The notes: generated by a model from the sequence alone, not told the origin. A DNA stretch of 64,000 nucleotides from Delphinus delphis (GCF_949987515.2 NC_082688.1:105875893-105939892), one strand, 5' to 3'. Counted from the stretch's first letter, positions 21,815 through 34,400 are shown. Translations and numbers: made by a program.

Positions 21815-23944
21815 GTGAGCTTGGTCATTATTTTTGTGTGTGTCTTTGCTCTGAACCAGTTTTTGGAGGTGGGTGGGGAGGTGTATGTGTCTAAAAGATG
21901 TGTGCGATTAGGGAGTTCTCATTGTGAGAAGGAAATGATAAAAGGTAATTTTTATGATGCTGGCAGAAATGGCTGGGAATGGCAGAGAATAGCAATTTAA
22001 ATCTTTTGGATAAGAAGTAGTGAGCTGTGTTTGAAATACTTGGAGAAAAATTCTATTGTTTTTAGCCGATTAGATTGTATAATTAAACGATGACTATAGC
22101 CTGCCTCTCTCAAAATGTTTTAAGTAGAAGGAAAATCTAGAAAGTTCATCAATTTTCTTTCCAATACTACCTGGTGTTTTACTTAGGTATATGCCTTATA
22201 TCTAATTTCTCAACAATAAATCCTTCCTATTAGGCCTGGTTATGGTTGGATTGTGATAGTTCTGCTCTTAAAAATCAGCATTATTGTAGGAGAGGTTCAC
22301 TGTAAGGCACGTATTTTTGTCGACCACCCTCATTGTCAGTGAGTATTCTGTTTCTAAAGAAGAGAGTTGGAGTGGTAGGATTAGGTTCTGACTTTCTGTA
22401 ATAATATATTTTCTTTTACATTTTCTATACTAAAAGAATACAGGAAATTCATATATATTCACATAAGCACTAATCATTTTGGGCAGTATAAAAGACTGCT
22501 TCAGGGTCCATGCTTTTGTTTTGAGTATGTAATCATGGATCTGTGAATCCTTTGAGAAAAGAATTTATTTTGTTGTTTATAGCTTGATATTACTGTGCGC
22601 CTTAGACAATGAATTGTTTTAAATGGTTTTTATGCTATTTTCATGGCAACATCAGCAGTTCTGAGGGTGGCATTTAGTATATAAATATGATGTAAAAATA
22701 TGTGAGATTCATTACAGGTGTTTGCACAGTCCAGCTTAAGTAGTTCCTTCAACTTTTTTACTGATCAACATTTTGATCTTCATTTTATTGAAATCACTCG
22801 ATGTTCATGTGGGTTGCCAAAATGACAACCTTTGTTTTCTAAGCTTCTTTATACACCACCTCGCTGATGCTCTAAAATGGACGCCAAGACATAAAAGACA
22901 TGCTGATAGGCACTGGAAGGGATGTTTGCGTGGCTACGGTCTTCCCTTTTGAACTGATCACAGGATCATTCACGCCTACACTAAAAATCAACGATATAGG
23001 AAACAAAAGGAAAGTTCAGTAAATAAGTTTAGATTAGAGCCACATTTTAATACAGACCGTCTTATTACCGATTTATATTTACTTTCATTTACTTCTTAAA
23101 CGTTTGACATAACCTCTTGTCATTTAGGTTTGCTAAATGTATAACTTCTTTTGTTTATTTAAGACTATTTTCCCTTTAAGGTAAAAGAATTATTTGTTAG
23201 AAGTTATTTCATAACTTCTTTGCAGCGAACTCAGTAAGAACAAACTTATATCCAGACTATTTTACTTCCAGCTATTTTCTAACAGTATAATTAAAAATTA
23301 GTGAATTGAAAAACAAAGATATCAGAGTATACTTTTAAAATAATAAATCTTTCGATACTGGTAGAGTTACATGTTATAGTGTTTATTAGACTTAAGATTT
23401 GATAATAAATATTAGCTGTTATACCCAGTAAAGTTTCTTACTAATCTCTCTGGCCTACTTGTTACATATCTTAAAGTGAAAAAAGTCCTGTATTAAGATG
23501 CTCCTTGTTAATTGGATATAATAGAGACTCTTTGTATAACCTTTCTTCAAAGGTGTGTTTAAGAAGTGGTGTTGATTACATTGTCAACACGTGCATTTAA
23601 AGTTTAATGTAATGTATTCTTCTTTACTTTTAGACCTTTCATTTTACAAACACGTTGACATTTAGGTTATAAATTATTTCCAGATTAGTATTAATATTTC
23701 AAATCTTATTTTAAAGTGTGTAAGTACTAGTGATATGATTGTAAATGAACTCTATCTCGGCGTTTATTCGTTGTAGTTTGTATTATATCATATTTTGAAG
23801 TAGAATTATTAAGACAGAAATAGATTAATATTTAACTGCTTCTTGATTTCTATTATTAAGTCCCATTTGATATACCTGAACAGACAAGTGCATAATGCTG
23901 TAAACTAATGCAGACCTCTCAGGGGGCTTCAGTCCAACATTTTA
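21815..23944. other. repeat-poor AT-rich interval
   Basis: About 2.1 kb without a recognisable transposon. Very AT-rich from 23030 to 23900. No ORF of note. Low repeat content over this length is compatible with conserved noncoding DNA, but nothing in the sequence proves it. Confidence 0.5.
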
Positions 23945-24080
23945 TAATTATTCACTCATTTATTCATTTATTGAACAAATGTTTATTGAATACCCACTCA
24001 AGTATGCTAATATTTTATTGATTTTGGGTAACAGGGAAGGAAGCCACATACATGGTTGGAAGAGGGAATAGATTTCAAAT
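23945..24080 (-). repeat. possible L2 terminus
   Basis: 'cattcatttattgaacaaatg'-type wording followed by 'ttgaatacccactcaagtat' resembles antisense L2. Short. Confidence 0.5.
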
Positions 24081-24909
24081 AGAACCACAAAAGCCTAGAG
24101 AGAAAAGAGCACTACTGTAATGAGATTTATTTCAATAGGTTAAAGTATGTTAACTTTTGTCGTACAATATACGTATTGTAGTGTTTGTTTTAAAGCAATC
24201 AGGAGATTAGTGGTAGGTAGTCCGTACAGCTGTGAGAATTTTGCTTTACCATTATTTAGGTTTTTGCACCTTATTGACCAGAAACCTTCAGTTGTTCAAG
24301 TCTTTGATGGCAATTCAAATGTTGAGAGGAAGAAATTAAATAGGGAAGCTTGAACCAACTGTCACATGCTAGAATTTTATATATGTCCAGGCAGGTGTCA
24401 TTGAACCTTTGAAGATGTAGCGACAACGTAAATGAGTCGCTTCTTTATGAGGGATTTTTTCCCTTTCCTTTGTTTTCTTTTGTGAGAAAGAGATAGAAGA
24501 GGAGGCCAACCCCACAACCGTAAGCCAGCATGGTCCTTAGAAAGTAAGTTTGCTAGAGGGCGGTGTACTTTAAATGGACCAATCAGTTCACGTTCTGTGT
24601 TCTCTAGTGTTTCGTTTTGTTTCAGTCTTTTCCTAAGCTTTGTTAACTAACATAAAGACTCATAGGCATAAAACATCTCTTGACTCTAGACATAGGGGAA
24701 TATTTAACTTAGTGGCCTAACTTTATGCCACGCAGTTGGTCTCCAGTATAAAGAGAAGGTATAGGTTCATATTCTGAAGAGGAGATAAAAGTCCCACGAG
24801 CCAGAGAGCTGAGCTTGGAGATGTTTGTGGTGACCACGACCTGTGTCAGGGCTGGTGGCCGATGGGATGGAGATGAGAAATGTTTCAGCTGCAGGTGTGC
24901 GCTGCTGAC
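24081..24909. other. no recognised feature
   Basis: Unique-looking. Small frames on both strands (60-80 codons) without family features. Confidence 0.45.
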
Positions 24910-25050
24910 ATCATTCCGCGAGTGTTCGCAAAGGTGCTCTGAGCCGGGCACCATGTGGGATGTAGGGGATACAAAGATAGAATCTCTGCCCGTAAGGGAT
25001 TCATGGTCTAGTTGTGGGGAGGCGGAAGGTCAGAATAACTGACAACTGTA
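24910..25050 (-). repeat. L2 LINE fragment
   Basis: 'gatgtaggggatacaaagat' and 'taagggattcatggtctagt' are the antisense L2 terminal region. Confidence 0.7.
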
Positions 25051-25115
25051 TATAGCTCTTCACAGTTTACCAAAGGCTCTCACCCGTTATCTCGTTTAAT
25101 CCTGGCAACAATGCC
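25051..25115 (-). repeat. MIR fragment
   Basis: 'tatctcgtttaatcctggca' with adjoining 'caca...ttaccaaagg' is antisense MIR. Confidence 0.6.
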
Positions 25116-26564
25116 CGGCACAGGAGCCGGTATGTAATGGCCGCCCCAGAAGGATTCATGGAAGGAATAAGCCAGGTTGTGAACCAGTTAATTATCTTCT
25201 TGAGTCTTATTTGATTAAGAGAATTTTCCCCCTTCATGCTTTTATCTTGAGTCTGTGTTGCTGGTTACAGGTTTGGGGGGGGGGAAGGGTAGGGCTCCAT
25301 TCTTTGTGACCAAGTTAGAATCCCCGAGTTTGCCACTGCAGACAATACAGAACAAGGACTTGACTGGTCACAATGGCCCCGACCAGTCCTTCCGACCAGC
25401 CCTTCCCTCCAGCTGGCCCTCCATCGTCTCTCATTCTCCCGCTCCTAGTTTCCCCGAAGCTCCCAGAACCGTAACTTAGGCCTTGGTGGAGTGGCCTCAG
25501 CATGGAACAGACCAACGTGAGTGTGGGAAGAAGGCTGAGGGGACTGCTTAGTGGCTGGCTTCAGTCCTGTCACTAACTTTACTAGGCGAATGAGGGTGGA
25601 TGTGAGGTCTTGGGGTTAGACTGGGATATCAGAGACAGCCAGCTTCGAGGGTGTGTGAGACATGATCAAGGGTTGCTGAGGCCAGCATGTTGAACAGCAT
25701 CTTTCCAGGTCTTTCTCCAGGGGTGTTTTGAGGCCCAGGAGAGGGAGGGGCAGGTCAGGACCATTGTGAACAATTGTGTACTGCAGGAGTGTGCCCTGTG
25801 CCTTGGTCGGCTAGAGGAAGGTACTGAGTCACTGCAGGTGTGAGCAGTAGCCCTGGAGAGAATGGGCATGGGTTGAGTCCAAGTTTGGAGTTGGAATAGC
25901 AGGAATGGTAGAAGGTCTGAGGGTCTGGGGTGGGGAGGGCAGCATTCCAGCATTTGATGTTGGGGTCCAGCTGGGGTAGGAGATGCGACTGGAAGAGCTC
26001 CAGAGAACATGATGAAATAGGGAGAGATGAGTATATAGAAGTTCTGGTAAAGTGAAAGAAAAGGTTCAGAGAATACTGAAGTTAGTAGTTTATTCTGAAA
26101 CCCAACAGGTTGTGATTAATAATAATAATACCAACTGCAGATCCTCTTAGTTTGGTCATTGGTTGTGTTAAGGTTATTTTATTTCTTTAAAAGCAAGGGT
26201 AGAAAAGGAAAAAGTTTACCTGTTTGCGTTCTGTATTCCACGACGTTATAAGAATTTAAATTCTCTCTTCTATTTTACAGTTACGAATCTCTTGGTCCTG
26301 TATAATCAGAATACCCCTAATGTATGGATCTTGAGGTTTTATGGAAAATATTTTGGTATTATATTTTGGGTTTTGAGGAATTAGCCCCTCTGTAGTGATG
26401 CCATCCTTTTCATCCCATATGTCAAAACCATTTATATCTCTTTTTTCATAAGACACTGTAAGTGATTTTCCCCTACTTGAGAAGATCACATTGTACTCAG
26501 ACTCAGGATTGCTTTATCCTGGTGCCTTTGAAACAGTCCTTAACCATGCATTAGAGGGAATGGG
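25116..26564. other. no recognised feature
   Basis: Includes a run of ten G at 25267-25277 and a GC-richer block to 26010. A 114-codon minus frame at 25666-26010 has no recognisable domain and is judged chance. Confidence 0.45.
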
Positions 26565-26775
26565 GTTCAGAGTCTCACCAGCCTCAGGTTGAATTTTGAC
26601 TCCATTTTATACTTGCTGAACTTTGGTCAAGGTATATAAATTCAGTTTCTTCATGTATAAAACAGGGATCATGCTACCTTCCTCAAAGGTTGTTGGGAGG
26701 AGAGATAAGGAAATATATGCAAAGCTCTTAGTGTAATGTCTGGTACATAGTAAGTACTCAATAAATGCTAGATAT
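26565..26775 (+). repeat. MIR SINE
   Basis: 'attcagtttcttcatgtata' and the end 'gtacatagtaagtactcaat' are MIR, plus orientation. Confidence 0.8.
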
Positions 26776-27341
26776 TTTTATTTTTTAAAATTGTGGTAAA
26801 AATACATAACGTAAAATTTACCATCAACTATCTTTAAGTGTTCAGTTTGGTGGCATTAAGTATATTCATTTGTGTTTTTTTGTGCTGTCACCACCATAAT
26901 CCATCCACAGAAATATTTTCCTCTTACAAAACTGATACTCTGTACCTATTAAACAACAACTTCCTGTTCTCCCTCCTCCTAGGTCCCTGGCAACCTCCAT
27001 TTTACTTTCTGTCTCTATGAATTTGACTTCTTTAGGTATTGCATGTAAGTGGTATCATACTGTATTTGTGACTGGATATTTCAGTTAGCATAATGTCCTC
27101 AAGGTTCATTCATGCTGTGGCACATGTCAGAATGTCCTTCCTTTTTAAGGCTGAATAATATTCCATTGTATATATATACCACATTCTGTTTACCTGTTCA
27201 TTTGTTGATGGACACTTGGGTTGTTTCCACCTTTGGCTATTATGAATAGTGCAGCTTTGAGTTTGGGTGTACAAATATCTGTATGAGTCTCTGCTTTCAA
27301 TTCTTTTGGGTATATACCCAGAAGTGGAATTGCTGGGTCAA
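26776..27341 (-). repeat. L1 LINE 3' part
   Basis: Antisense L1 3' UTR to ORF2 end: 'taacgtaaaatttaccatca', 'atattccattgtatatatat', 'cagaagtggaattgctgggt'. Its left T-rich end abuts the MIR. Confidence 0.85.
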
Positions 27342-27662
27342 TAGGCAGTATTAGTACTCACAGCAGGTCATGCTTTTGAAAAGCTTATTGTAAACTGAAA
27401 TGCTGTAAGATGAATTAGACTTTCCAGCATAGATAATGGTAAAATATTAGACTTGACTTAAGAGCTCATGACGTCTAGCTTTTTGTGGAAATAACCCAAA
27501 CGCCACATTCATCATCTGTAAATTATTTTATAGTATGGAGTTTTGCATGGTGCATTAATCAGGGCAATACTCTAATCACTCACATAAAATAGTATTTGTA
27601 CATTATCATGGAATAAAAAGTCATATTTCATTTTTAACACAAAGTATTAACATTACCATTAA
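27342..27662. other. no recognised feature
   Basis: Short AT-rich unique stretch between two L1 insertions. Confidence 0.45.
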
Positions 27663-27680
27663 TGCATTCTTACCATTTCT

Positions 27681-27853
27681 TTTTTTTAATCGAAGTATAG
27701 TTGATTTACAATGTTGTGTTAGTTTTTGGTGTACAGCAAAGTGATTCAGTTATACCTATATATATATCTATTCTTTTTCAGGTTATTTTCCATTATAGGT
27801 TATTACAAGGTATTGAATATCGTTCCCTGTGCTATACAGTAGGACCTTGTTGT
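27681..27853 (-). mobile_element. short L1 3' end with exact 18-bp target duplication
   Basis: A cetartiodactyl-type L1 3' UTR, 173 bases, severely 5'-truncated: T-run, 'cgaagtatagttgatttaca', 'ctgtgctatacagtaggacc'. Exact duplication 'tgcattcttaccatttct' at 27663-27680 and 27854-27871. It is one of the youngest-looking L1s here. Confidence 0.92.
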
Positions 27854-27871
27854 TGCATTCTTACCATTTCT

Positions 27872-28965
27872 GTTTAGAGATCTTTCTTTAGCCATTCTTT
27901 TAGGGCAGGTCTGCTGGAAACAAGTCTCTTGGTTTTCCTTCATCTGAGAATGTCTTATGTCCATTTTCTCCTGAAGGATATTTTTGCTGGATATAGAATT
28001 CTGGGCTAATAGCTTTTTAAATTTTTTTTCCCAGCACTTGAAAAATGTTGTTCCACTTCCTTCTGCTTCTGTGGTTTCTGATGAGCAACCGCTGTCATTC
28101 CAATTGTTTTCCCTTCTAGGTAAAATGTTTCCCTCTCCCTACTTTCACGATCTTTCACTTTGTCTCTGATTTTCAAAGAGTTTGATTATGGTGTGTCTTG
28201 GCATGGATTTCTTTGGATTTATCCCACAGTTCACTCAGGTTCTTGAATATGTAGGTTTATGTCTTTTGCCAAATTTTTAAGGTTTTCAGCCATAATTTCT
28301 TTGCGTCCATTTTTAGGTCTGCCTTCTTTCTCCTTTCCTTCCTGGACTTGGATGATATGAATGATAGATTTTTTTGGTTATGGTCCTACAGGTGCTTGAC
28401 ACTGATCATTTTTTTTTTTAAGTCTGTTCTTTCTTTATTGTTCATATTGGGTAATTTCTATTGTTCCTATCTTCAGGTTCACTGATTCTTTCCTCTGTCG
28501 GTCTCATTCTGTGATTGAACCTATCTAGTGAGTTTTAATGTGTATTTTATCTGCCATTTCTTCACTGAGACTTTCTATTTTTTCATTTGTTTACTGTGCT
28601 TGTTGAAACAGTTTTATGATAGCTGCTTTAAAATCCTTGTCGGGTAATTCCAGCATCTGTGTCATTTTGGTGCTGGCATCAGTAATTGTCTTTTTCGCGT
28701 TTGGGTTGAGATTTTCCTTGTTCTTGGTATGACGAGTGATTGTGATTATATCCTGGATGTTTGGGGTGTTACATTATAAGACTGTGGATCTTACTTAAGT
28801 CTTCTGTTTTGATAGAACTCCTCTGACCCTCTGGCAGCAGGGAAGAGGAGGCACTCCCTCATTACTGCGAGGTTGGGGTGGAAGTCCAGGTTCCTCATTG
28901 GCCTTTATTTACAGCCTGGGTAGGAGGGGTGCCTTGTTACTGCTAGTGGGGTTGAAGTTCAGGTT
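27872..28965 (-). repeat. L1 LINE 5' region
   Basis: Antisense 5'-region/ORF1-side L1 wording: 'gagaatgtcttatgtccatt', 'tttgctggatatagaattct', 'cagccataatttctttgcgt', 'tttaaaatccttgtcgggta'. Homologous to 19180-19480. Old. Confidence 0.75.
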
Positions 28966-29539
28966 CCCCTAGGTGATGCTGTTATTTATATTGTTTTGTA
29001 CTTGGTAAAATAACCTGAACAGTCCCTGAGCTGTGTATTCCTTAAATTTAGCTTATATTGTTGGTGCTACTTATGTTTGATAATTTATTTAATGATATTT
29101 AAATTCTCAAATTAGGGACTAGGTCCTCTCTAATCACTAGCTTCCCTAAGTTTGGTATGTGTTTCCATGAGCACACTGAATAAAAGATTTTATGTGAAGA
29201 AACAAGATTATAGTTTCCAGTTTATTAACTTTGAAAATTTATCTTTAAGAGGAGAGAAAAGCCTGCCTGTGCAAGGTTTCCATTTTTCCTATTAATAACA
29301 TGCTAGCTTTTATCAGACTTTTGTAACTTATTTTTAGAAGAGGTCAGTATATTAGAAATAGAATAAATGGATCTGACTGGTGGCTTTAAAAATTTCAGTG
29401 GTAAAGTATTTCATTTCATTTACTAACTTAACACCTGTGGTTTTGGGTAGATAACACAGATCTTGAGGATGATGCATATGTCTTTAGAAAAATAGATTTT
29501 CAGGGTTCTTAATGGTCACCTGAGGTAGAGTAATGACAG
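28966..29539. other. no recognised feature
   Basis: AT-rich unique sequence. Confidence 0.45.
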
Positions 29540-29735
29540 TACTGAAGCCCAGGACTAGATCACTTACTAAGTAGGTGATCTTGGGAAAATCTCCAGAACT
29601 ATAAAGGTTGACTTTTCTTCTCAGAAAGATGGATGTCATAATACCTAAATCAAAAGGTTGTTAAGAATATTAAATGAGGCAATATGCCTGAAAGCAATTT
29701 AACTGATAGATATTACACAAATATGAAAGATAGTT
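29540..29735 (+). repeat. MIR SINE
   Basis: 'aagtaggtgatcttgggaaa' and 'aatattaaatgaggcaatat' match diverged MIR in plus orientation. Confidence 0.6.
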
Positions 29736-29834
29736 ATCTAGTCAAGCTACTTCAAGCATGTGACTGATGGGTAAAGATAATGTACCTGATTCTGTATGAT
29801 TTCTAGCTGTGTGTGCCAGTAGACCATGGGTTAC

Positions 29835-30844
29835 ACATATATTTTTTAAATGCTGTAAAAAGTTTTAATTATGAAAACCTTTCAAACACATAGTTAAGTA
29901 TTTAACAAAAAGAATACCCATGCACTCATTATCCAGAACTAGCAAATGCCATATTTATTTGCTTCAGGTTTTTCTTTTTTTTAAAGAGAATGAAACATTA
30001 GGGATATAAGTAAAACCTTATTCTCTCATCCCTGAAATGGGTGTAGAACATTTCCATGCACATTTTTGTAGTATTATTGAATACATATATACTAAATAAT
30101 ATATGAGAAATATATTTATATATATATAGCCATAAACAATGTAACTTACATAATTTAAAATGTATATAAATGATTTCATAGTGTTGCTATCCTTTTGCAA
30201 ATGAAATTGGATATTTTTGAGATTTATCCATGTTGCTACTGTAGGTCTGATGCTGCAGAGTATTTCGTTTTAGTTTATCCATTCTTCTGTTGATGGACAT
30301 TTAATTTTTTGCCTTGTGCTGACTGTGCTGTAACCGCCAGCTGGCACATGCCTTTTACACATATTTGTGATCTCTGGGGGAATTACCTAGAAATGGAGCT
30401 GAGTTGCCAAATGTGTCAACTTTACTCAGTATTGCCAAGTTACTCTTCAAAGCATTCATACCAGGTAACATCTCTGCACTAGGGCATCAAAGTTCTCACA
30501 TCTCTATATCTTCTACAGCTTCACCAATACTTGGCGGTATCAGACTTTGAAAATTTTATCAGTCTAATGTACAAGAAATATTTTGCTGTTACTTTTGTTT
30601 GTGTTGCTGATTACTTATGAGATCGAGCATCTTTTTATGCTGACAGTCTAGATTTCCTTTTCTGTACATTCTCTCTTCATACCCTTTGTACATTTTTCTT
30701 TTGAGCTGTTTTATTCTTATTAATTTGTAGTCTATTTCATATACCTTCTGAGGGGTACATTTTATATACCAAAGTATATACCAATCCTTTATTATATGGG
30801 TTAAAAATATCTTCTCAATGTTTGGCTTGATTTTTAATTTTCCT
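29835..30844 (-). repeat. old L1ME-type LINE
   Basis: Antisense: 'gagatttatccatgttgcta', 'ttctgttgatggacatttaa', 'ttacttatgagatcgagcat'. Contains an AT dinucleotide-rich stretch near 30085-30130. A CHR SINE interrupts its right part. Confidence 0.75.
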
Positions 30845-30857
30845 TATGGTGACTTTA

Positions 30858-31153
30858 AAAAAAAAGTAAATAAAGAATTAATTAATTTTTGGCTGCATTG
30901 GGTCTTTGTTGCTGCGTGTGGGCTTTCTCTAGTTGCTGCGAGCAGGGCTACTGTTTCTTGCGGTGTGCAAGCTTCTCATCGCGGTGGCTTCTCTTGTTGC
31001 GGAGCATGGGCTCTAGGTGCATGGGCTTCAGTAGTTGTGGCGCACGGGCTTAGTTGCTCCACAGCACGTGGGATCTTCCCGGACCAGGGCTCGAACCCAT
31101 GTCCCCTGCATTGGCAGGCGGATTCTTAACCACTGTGCCACCAAGGAAATCCC
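30858..31153 (-). mobile_element. CHR SINE with 13-bp target duplication
   Basis: Minus-strand head 'gggatttccttggtggcaca', left tail 'aataaagaattaattaattt'. Duplication 'tatggtgacttta' at 30845-30857 and 31154-31166. Only one 'gtagttgt' sub-unit in the body, the shortest long-form copy here. Confidence 0.95.
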
Positions 31154-31215
31154 TATGGTGACTTTAGAAGTAAACTATTGGTATATGTTTGAAAAATTGG
31201 AATGCTTTCAGTTTT
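31154..31215 (-). repeat. L1 remainder right of the SINE
   Basis: Short continuation of the L1 host beyond the SINE; boundary uncertain. Confidence 0.4.
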
Positions 31216-32130
31216 TATTTTCAAAGACGATTTTAATGATAATATTTACACCCCTTGCTTTTGAACGTGGCAGAGAGGGCTAGTGGGACTAATGTCTCTT
31301 TGAATGTTCCAGAATTTTATCTCTTTAATTAATATTTAGAGGATAAAGTTTTTATTTGTGGTGTAGTTTTTTGGTCAATGGAAATCTTTGGGCAGATTCC
31401 CAGTTCCTCAGCTCCTAGTTCTTGAATTAGTGACTGTTGGGAAGTTTTATTTTGCTGTGTGCAGAGCCTCCTAAGCCCGCCAATGAGATGGGCACATTCC
31501 TGTTGCATCAGCAGCAGCACCAAAGAGGAGCTCTCAGACCCTTAGAAAGAATGTTCTGTTGATCTGCTTACACTGATTTCTATACAGTGAATAATCTCGG
31601 TGCAATAAGCACTTTCTCCTTTCCCTCACCAGTCCTCTTGCTAACAAAATAACTTAATTGAGAAATTCAAACTGTTGGGGCAAGGGGGATTGAGTTGTGG
31701 CTGAGGCTCCTTGTGTATCTTTTGTGGTGCAATCAAGTAGCACTTATTCCCCAACTTTCCATAGCCACCCCGCCTAAACAAAACCCACCTAATCTCCCAA
31801 ATCGCTTCGCAAAACAAAAGAACACACAGAAGGTCCAGAAACTGGGAGGACTGGGGCGATGGTGAGTGTTGTGTGTGTGACACGCCCTCTCCTTTCCCTG
31901 CTCCTTGCGATTTACATGGAGCTGTTTGGAGATTATGTGTCTGTTTTAAAATCTGCGTGTGAAAGTGTGCTCCCAGGGCAAGCTTGGTTGTTCAGGCCAT
32001 GTGGCACCGCTGTCTGTCGGATGGTGGTTCGTCCATAACTGAGGGTAAAGTTCTAGGTAGAAGTTAACAGCAATACTGGACTTGCAAATCCAGACCTTAA
32101 GGCAAGCATCCCGGCCTGGACTTTTCAGCC
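31216..32130. other. no recognised feature
   Basis: Unique-looking, with minus-strand frames of 64 and 80 codons that show no family traits. Confidence 0.45.
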
Positions 32131-32628
32131 TTGCTTTTTTTTTTTTTTTTTTTCCTTCCAGTTTTATTGAGATATAATTGACTCTGTATCAGTTTAAGGT
32201 GTACAGCATAATGATGTGACTTACATACACCATGAGATGATTACCGCAGTAGGTTTAGTGAACGTCCGCAATCTCTTACAGATACAACATCAAAGAGGTA
32301 GAAAAAATATTTTTCCCTTGCGATAAGAAGTCTTAGGATTTACTCTCTCAGCACCTTTAATGTGTGACATACAGTGGTGTTAATTATATTTAGCATGTTG
32401 TACATCACATGCCCAGTACTTACTTATAACTGGAAGTTTGTGCCTTTTGACCGCCTTCGTCCTGTCCCCCTCTCCCCATCATCCCCCCATACCCACAAAT
32501 CTGATCTCTTTTTCTATGATTGATTGTTTTGGAAGTATAATCGACCTACAACACTATGTTAGTTTCTGGTGTACGACACAGTGATTCAATATTTCTATAC
32601 ATTTTAAAGTGATCACCACCAGACTCAC
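32131..32628 (-). repeat. L1 LINE 3' UTR
   Basis: A 20-T run is followed by 'ttttattgagatataattga', 'cactatgttagtttctggtg' and 'tttaaagtgatcaccaccag'. Antisense cetartiodactyl L1 3' region, containing two related 3'-UTR segments (32155 and 32530). Confidence 0.85.
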
Positions 32629-32680
32629 CCTTCTTAAGGGCAGTGGCCATGTGCTTTGCTCGATGCATGTTTGCCTTATT
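32629..32680 (+). repeat. possible L2 terminus
   Basis: 'ttaagggcagtggccatgtg' resembles the L2 end, plus orientation. Short. Confidence 0.35.
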
Positions 32681-32965
32681 ACACTTGCGAGCTATTTAGT
32701 GCAGTGAATGAGCCTCCAACAGCACAGAGGGAAGCCAGCTACATGTCCTCTTGTTGGCTAAGCTTTGACATTTCTTCCTTCTCCCACTTACTGAATTCTT
32801 CCCTGGAATCAGCATTTGACACCAGTCGCCATCTCTGTGTCACTTCTCCACTGTTTAGAAGTTTGGGGAAAACTTTAATAAAGAATATGTGAAAATAATG
32901 ACTATCTTTTGTTCAGTTAGAAACTTTGTTTTCTCTACATCTACAGCCTAAGTTACTGCAACGGT
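32681..32965. other. no recognised feature
   Basis: Unique-looking. A short CA-rich microsatellite sits at 32970-32997 just beyond. Confidence 0.45.
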
Positions 32966-32969
32966 GTGA

Positions 32970-33060
32970 GACACACACACACAGTACACACAGCACACCC
33001 GTTTCAGGTGAGCAAATTGAGGCTCAGAGAGGTGAGGTGCAGTGCCTGGCCTAGTTAATG
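32970..33060 (-). repeat. CA-rich microsatellite and MIR fragment
   Basis: 'acacacacacacagtacaca' is a short imperfect CA repeat. It is followed at 33003 by 'aggtgagcaaattgaggctc', the antisense MIR core. Confidence 0.65.
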
Positions 33061-33224
33061 CCAACACTAGGGCTCTGTCAGGTCTTCTGCCTCCAAATCC
33101 CTTGTTCATTCCATTATTTGGCATTTGTTCACTCTGTGATGGGGTCACTAGGCAGAGAGTAAGCTGCTACTATTGCAGTAGCTCTTCCATATACCACTTG
33201 GGGCTGTGTACTGAGGCTAGTCCT

Positions 33225-33470
33225 CTGCCCTTCATTCATTCTTTCATTCATTCATTCAAGCACTCAATTCATCATTCATTTAATGTGTCTATGAGAGCTA
33301 AGTGATGAGGATACAGTAATGGATGAAACAGAAACACCCTCTGCCCTCATGGAGCCTGTAGTAAAGTGATGAAGAAAGACCACAGACGAGTCGGTTCAAT
33401 CAAGTGTAATGATGGGTATGACAGGAAAAGAGGGTCCTGTTTAAAAAGTCTTCTTTCCCTCTTCAAATAA
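33225..33470 (-). repeat. ATTC repeat and L2 LINE fragment
   Basis: (ATTC)n-like run at 33233-33260, then 'tgatgaggatacagtaatgg' and 'cctctgccctcatggagcct', the antisense L2 terminus. The ATTC run is the usual decay of the L2 tail repeats. Confidence 0.75.
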
Positions 33471-34124
33471 AGGGGGAATAATTAATATCCATGTACTTTA
33501 AAGAACATGGACCTCTTCAGATGTGAGACTCTTTTGCCTTTTTAAAATATGACATCGAGTATAGAGCCATAAGATAAACAAAGATGTCAGAATTTTAGAA
33601 TCCTAGAGGTCATTTAGTTTGCCTCCTTGTAGCCAAACCAGTGGGAATCTCCTTTCTTAGCCTCCTGAGAAGCAGATCCTAGACTCTCTAGGCTGTAGTT
33701 TCCCATGCTAGACAGCACCTAGCACAGAGGTGAACGATGAATTATTCGGTGTGTCTCTGGCTCAGAACCTTCTCCACACTTAATCTCCATCTAGATTCCT
33801 TTTAATGCTTTGGAATCACAGATCAGTGTAGATGATCTTTGTTTGGCTATTCCTGGGATATGTGTTAGGAAAAGAAAAAAAACAGACAAACCACAAAAAC
33901 CCAACTTGCAGTTTAAATAAAGAAAAATGAGTTTTCCTTCCAAGAGAGCTTTTGCCATTTTCTTAATGCTTATTCCTCTTTGGAGAGCTCATTATTGAAC
34001 AGAGCGTGACAGTAGTTTACTGAGGTGTCGTGTCCAGGCCAGTGGATGAGTTAGAGCACTGATAAAGGCCAGAGCAGTGGGCAGAACTGTACCTAAATTA
34101 CCCCCAGATAGTTGCCAACCTATT
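33471..34124. other. no recognised feature
   Basis: Unique-looking sequence. Confidence 0.45.
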
Positions 34125-34400
34125 CTGCTTTTTTAAAGACCTCCAGAGAGCATCCCTAATCGCCTCTGGTTTCCCCTTTCTGTGTTTAATAACCTTCGCT
34201 GTCAGGAAGTGTCTTCCTCATATTTAACCCAGTTTTCCCTTGCCACAGTTCAATCCCATTTCTCTTGTCCTTGGTGGCGAAAGAATAGCAGGTCGTTATC
34301 TTCTCCATAGTATCCTTAATGTTCTTGAAGGGCCTGGGCAAGTTTTCCCTAAGGCTGCCCTTCTCCCAATGAAATCAACATACTCCTGTTTCCCCTCCCC
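34125..34400 (-). repeat. CR1/L3-type LINE fragment
   Basis: 'aaagacctccagagagcatc', 'tcaggaagtgtcttcctcat' and 'catttctcttgtccttggtg' are the classic antisense CR1/L3 segment. This is a very ancient family, shared with birds. Confidence 0.65.

Noticed and set aside
33233..33265. Direct ATTC repeats as a possible CRISPR-like or satellite array
   Set aside because: Units are 4 bases with no spacers; it is the usual decayed tail of an L2 element.
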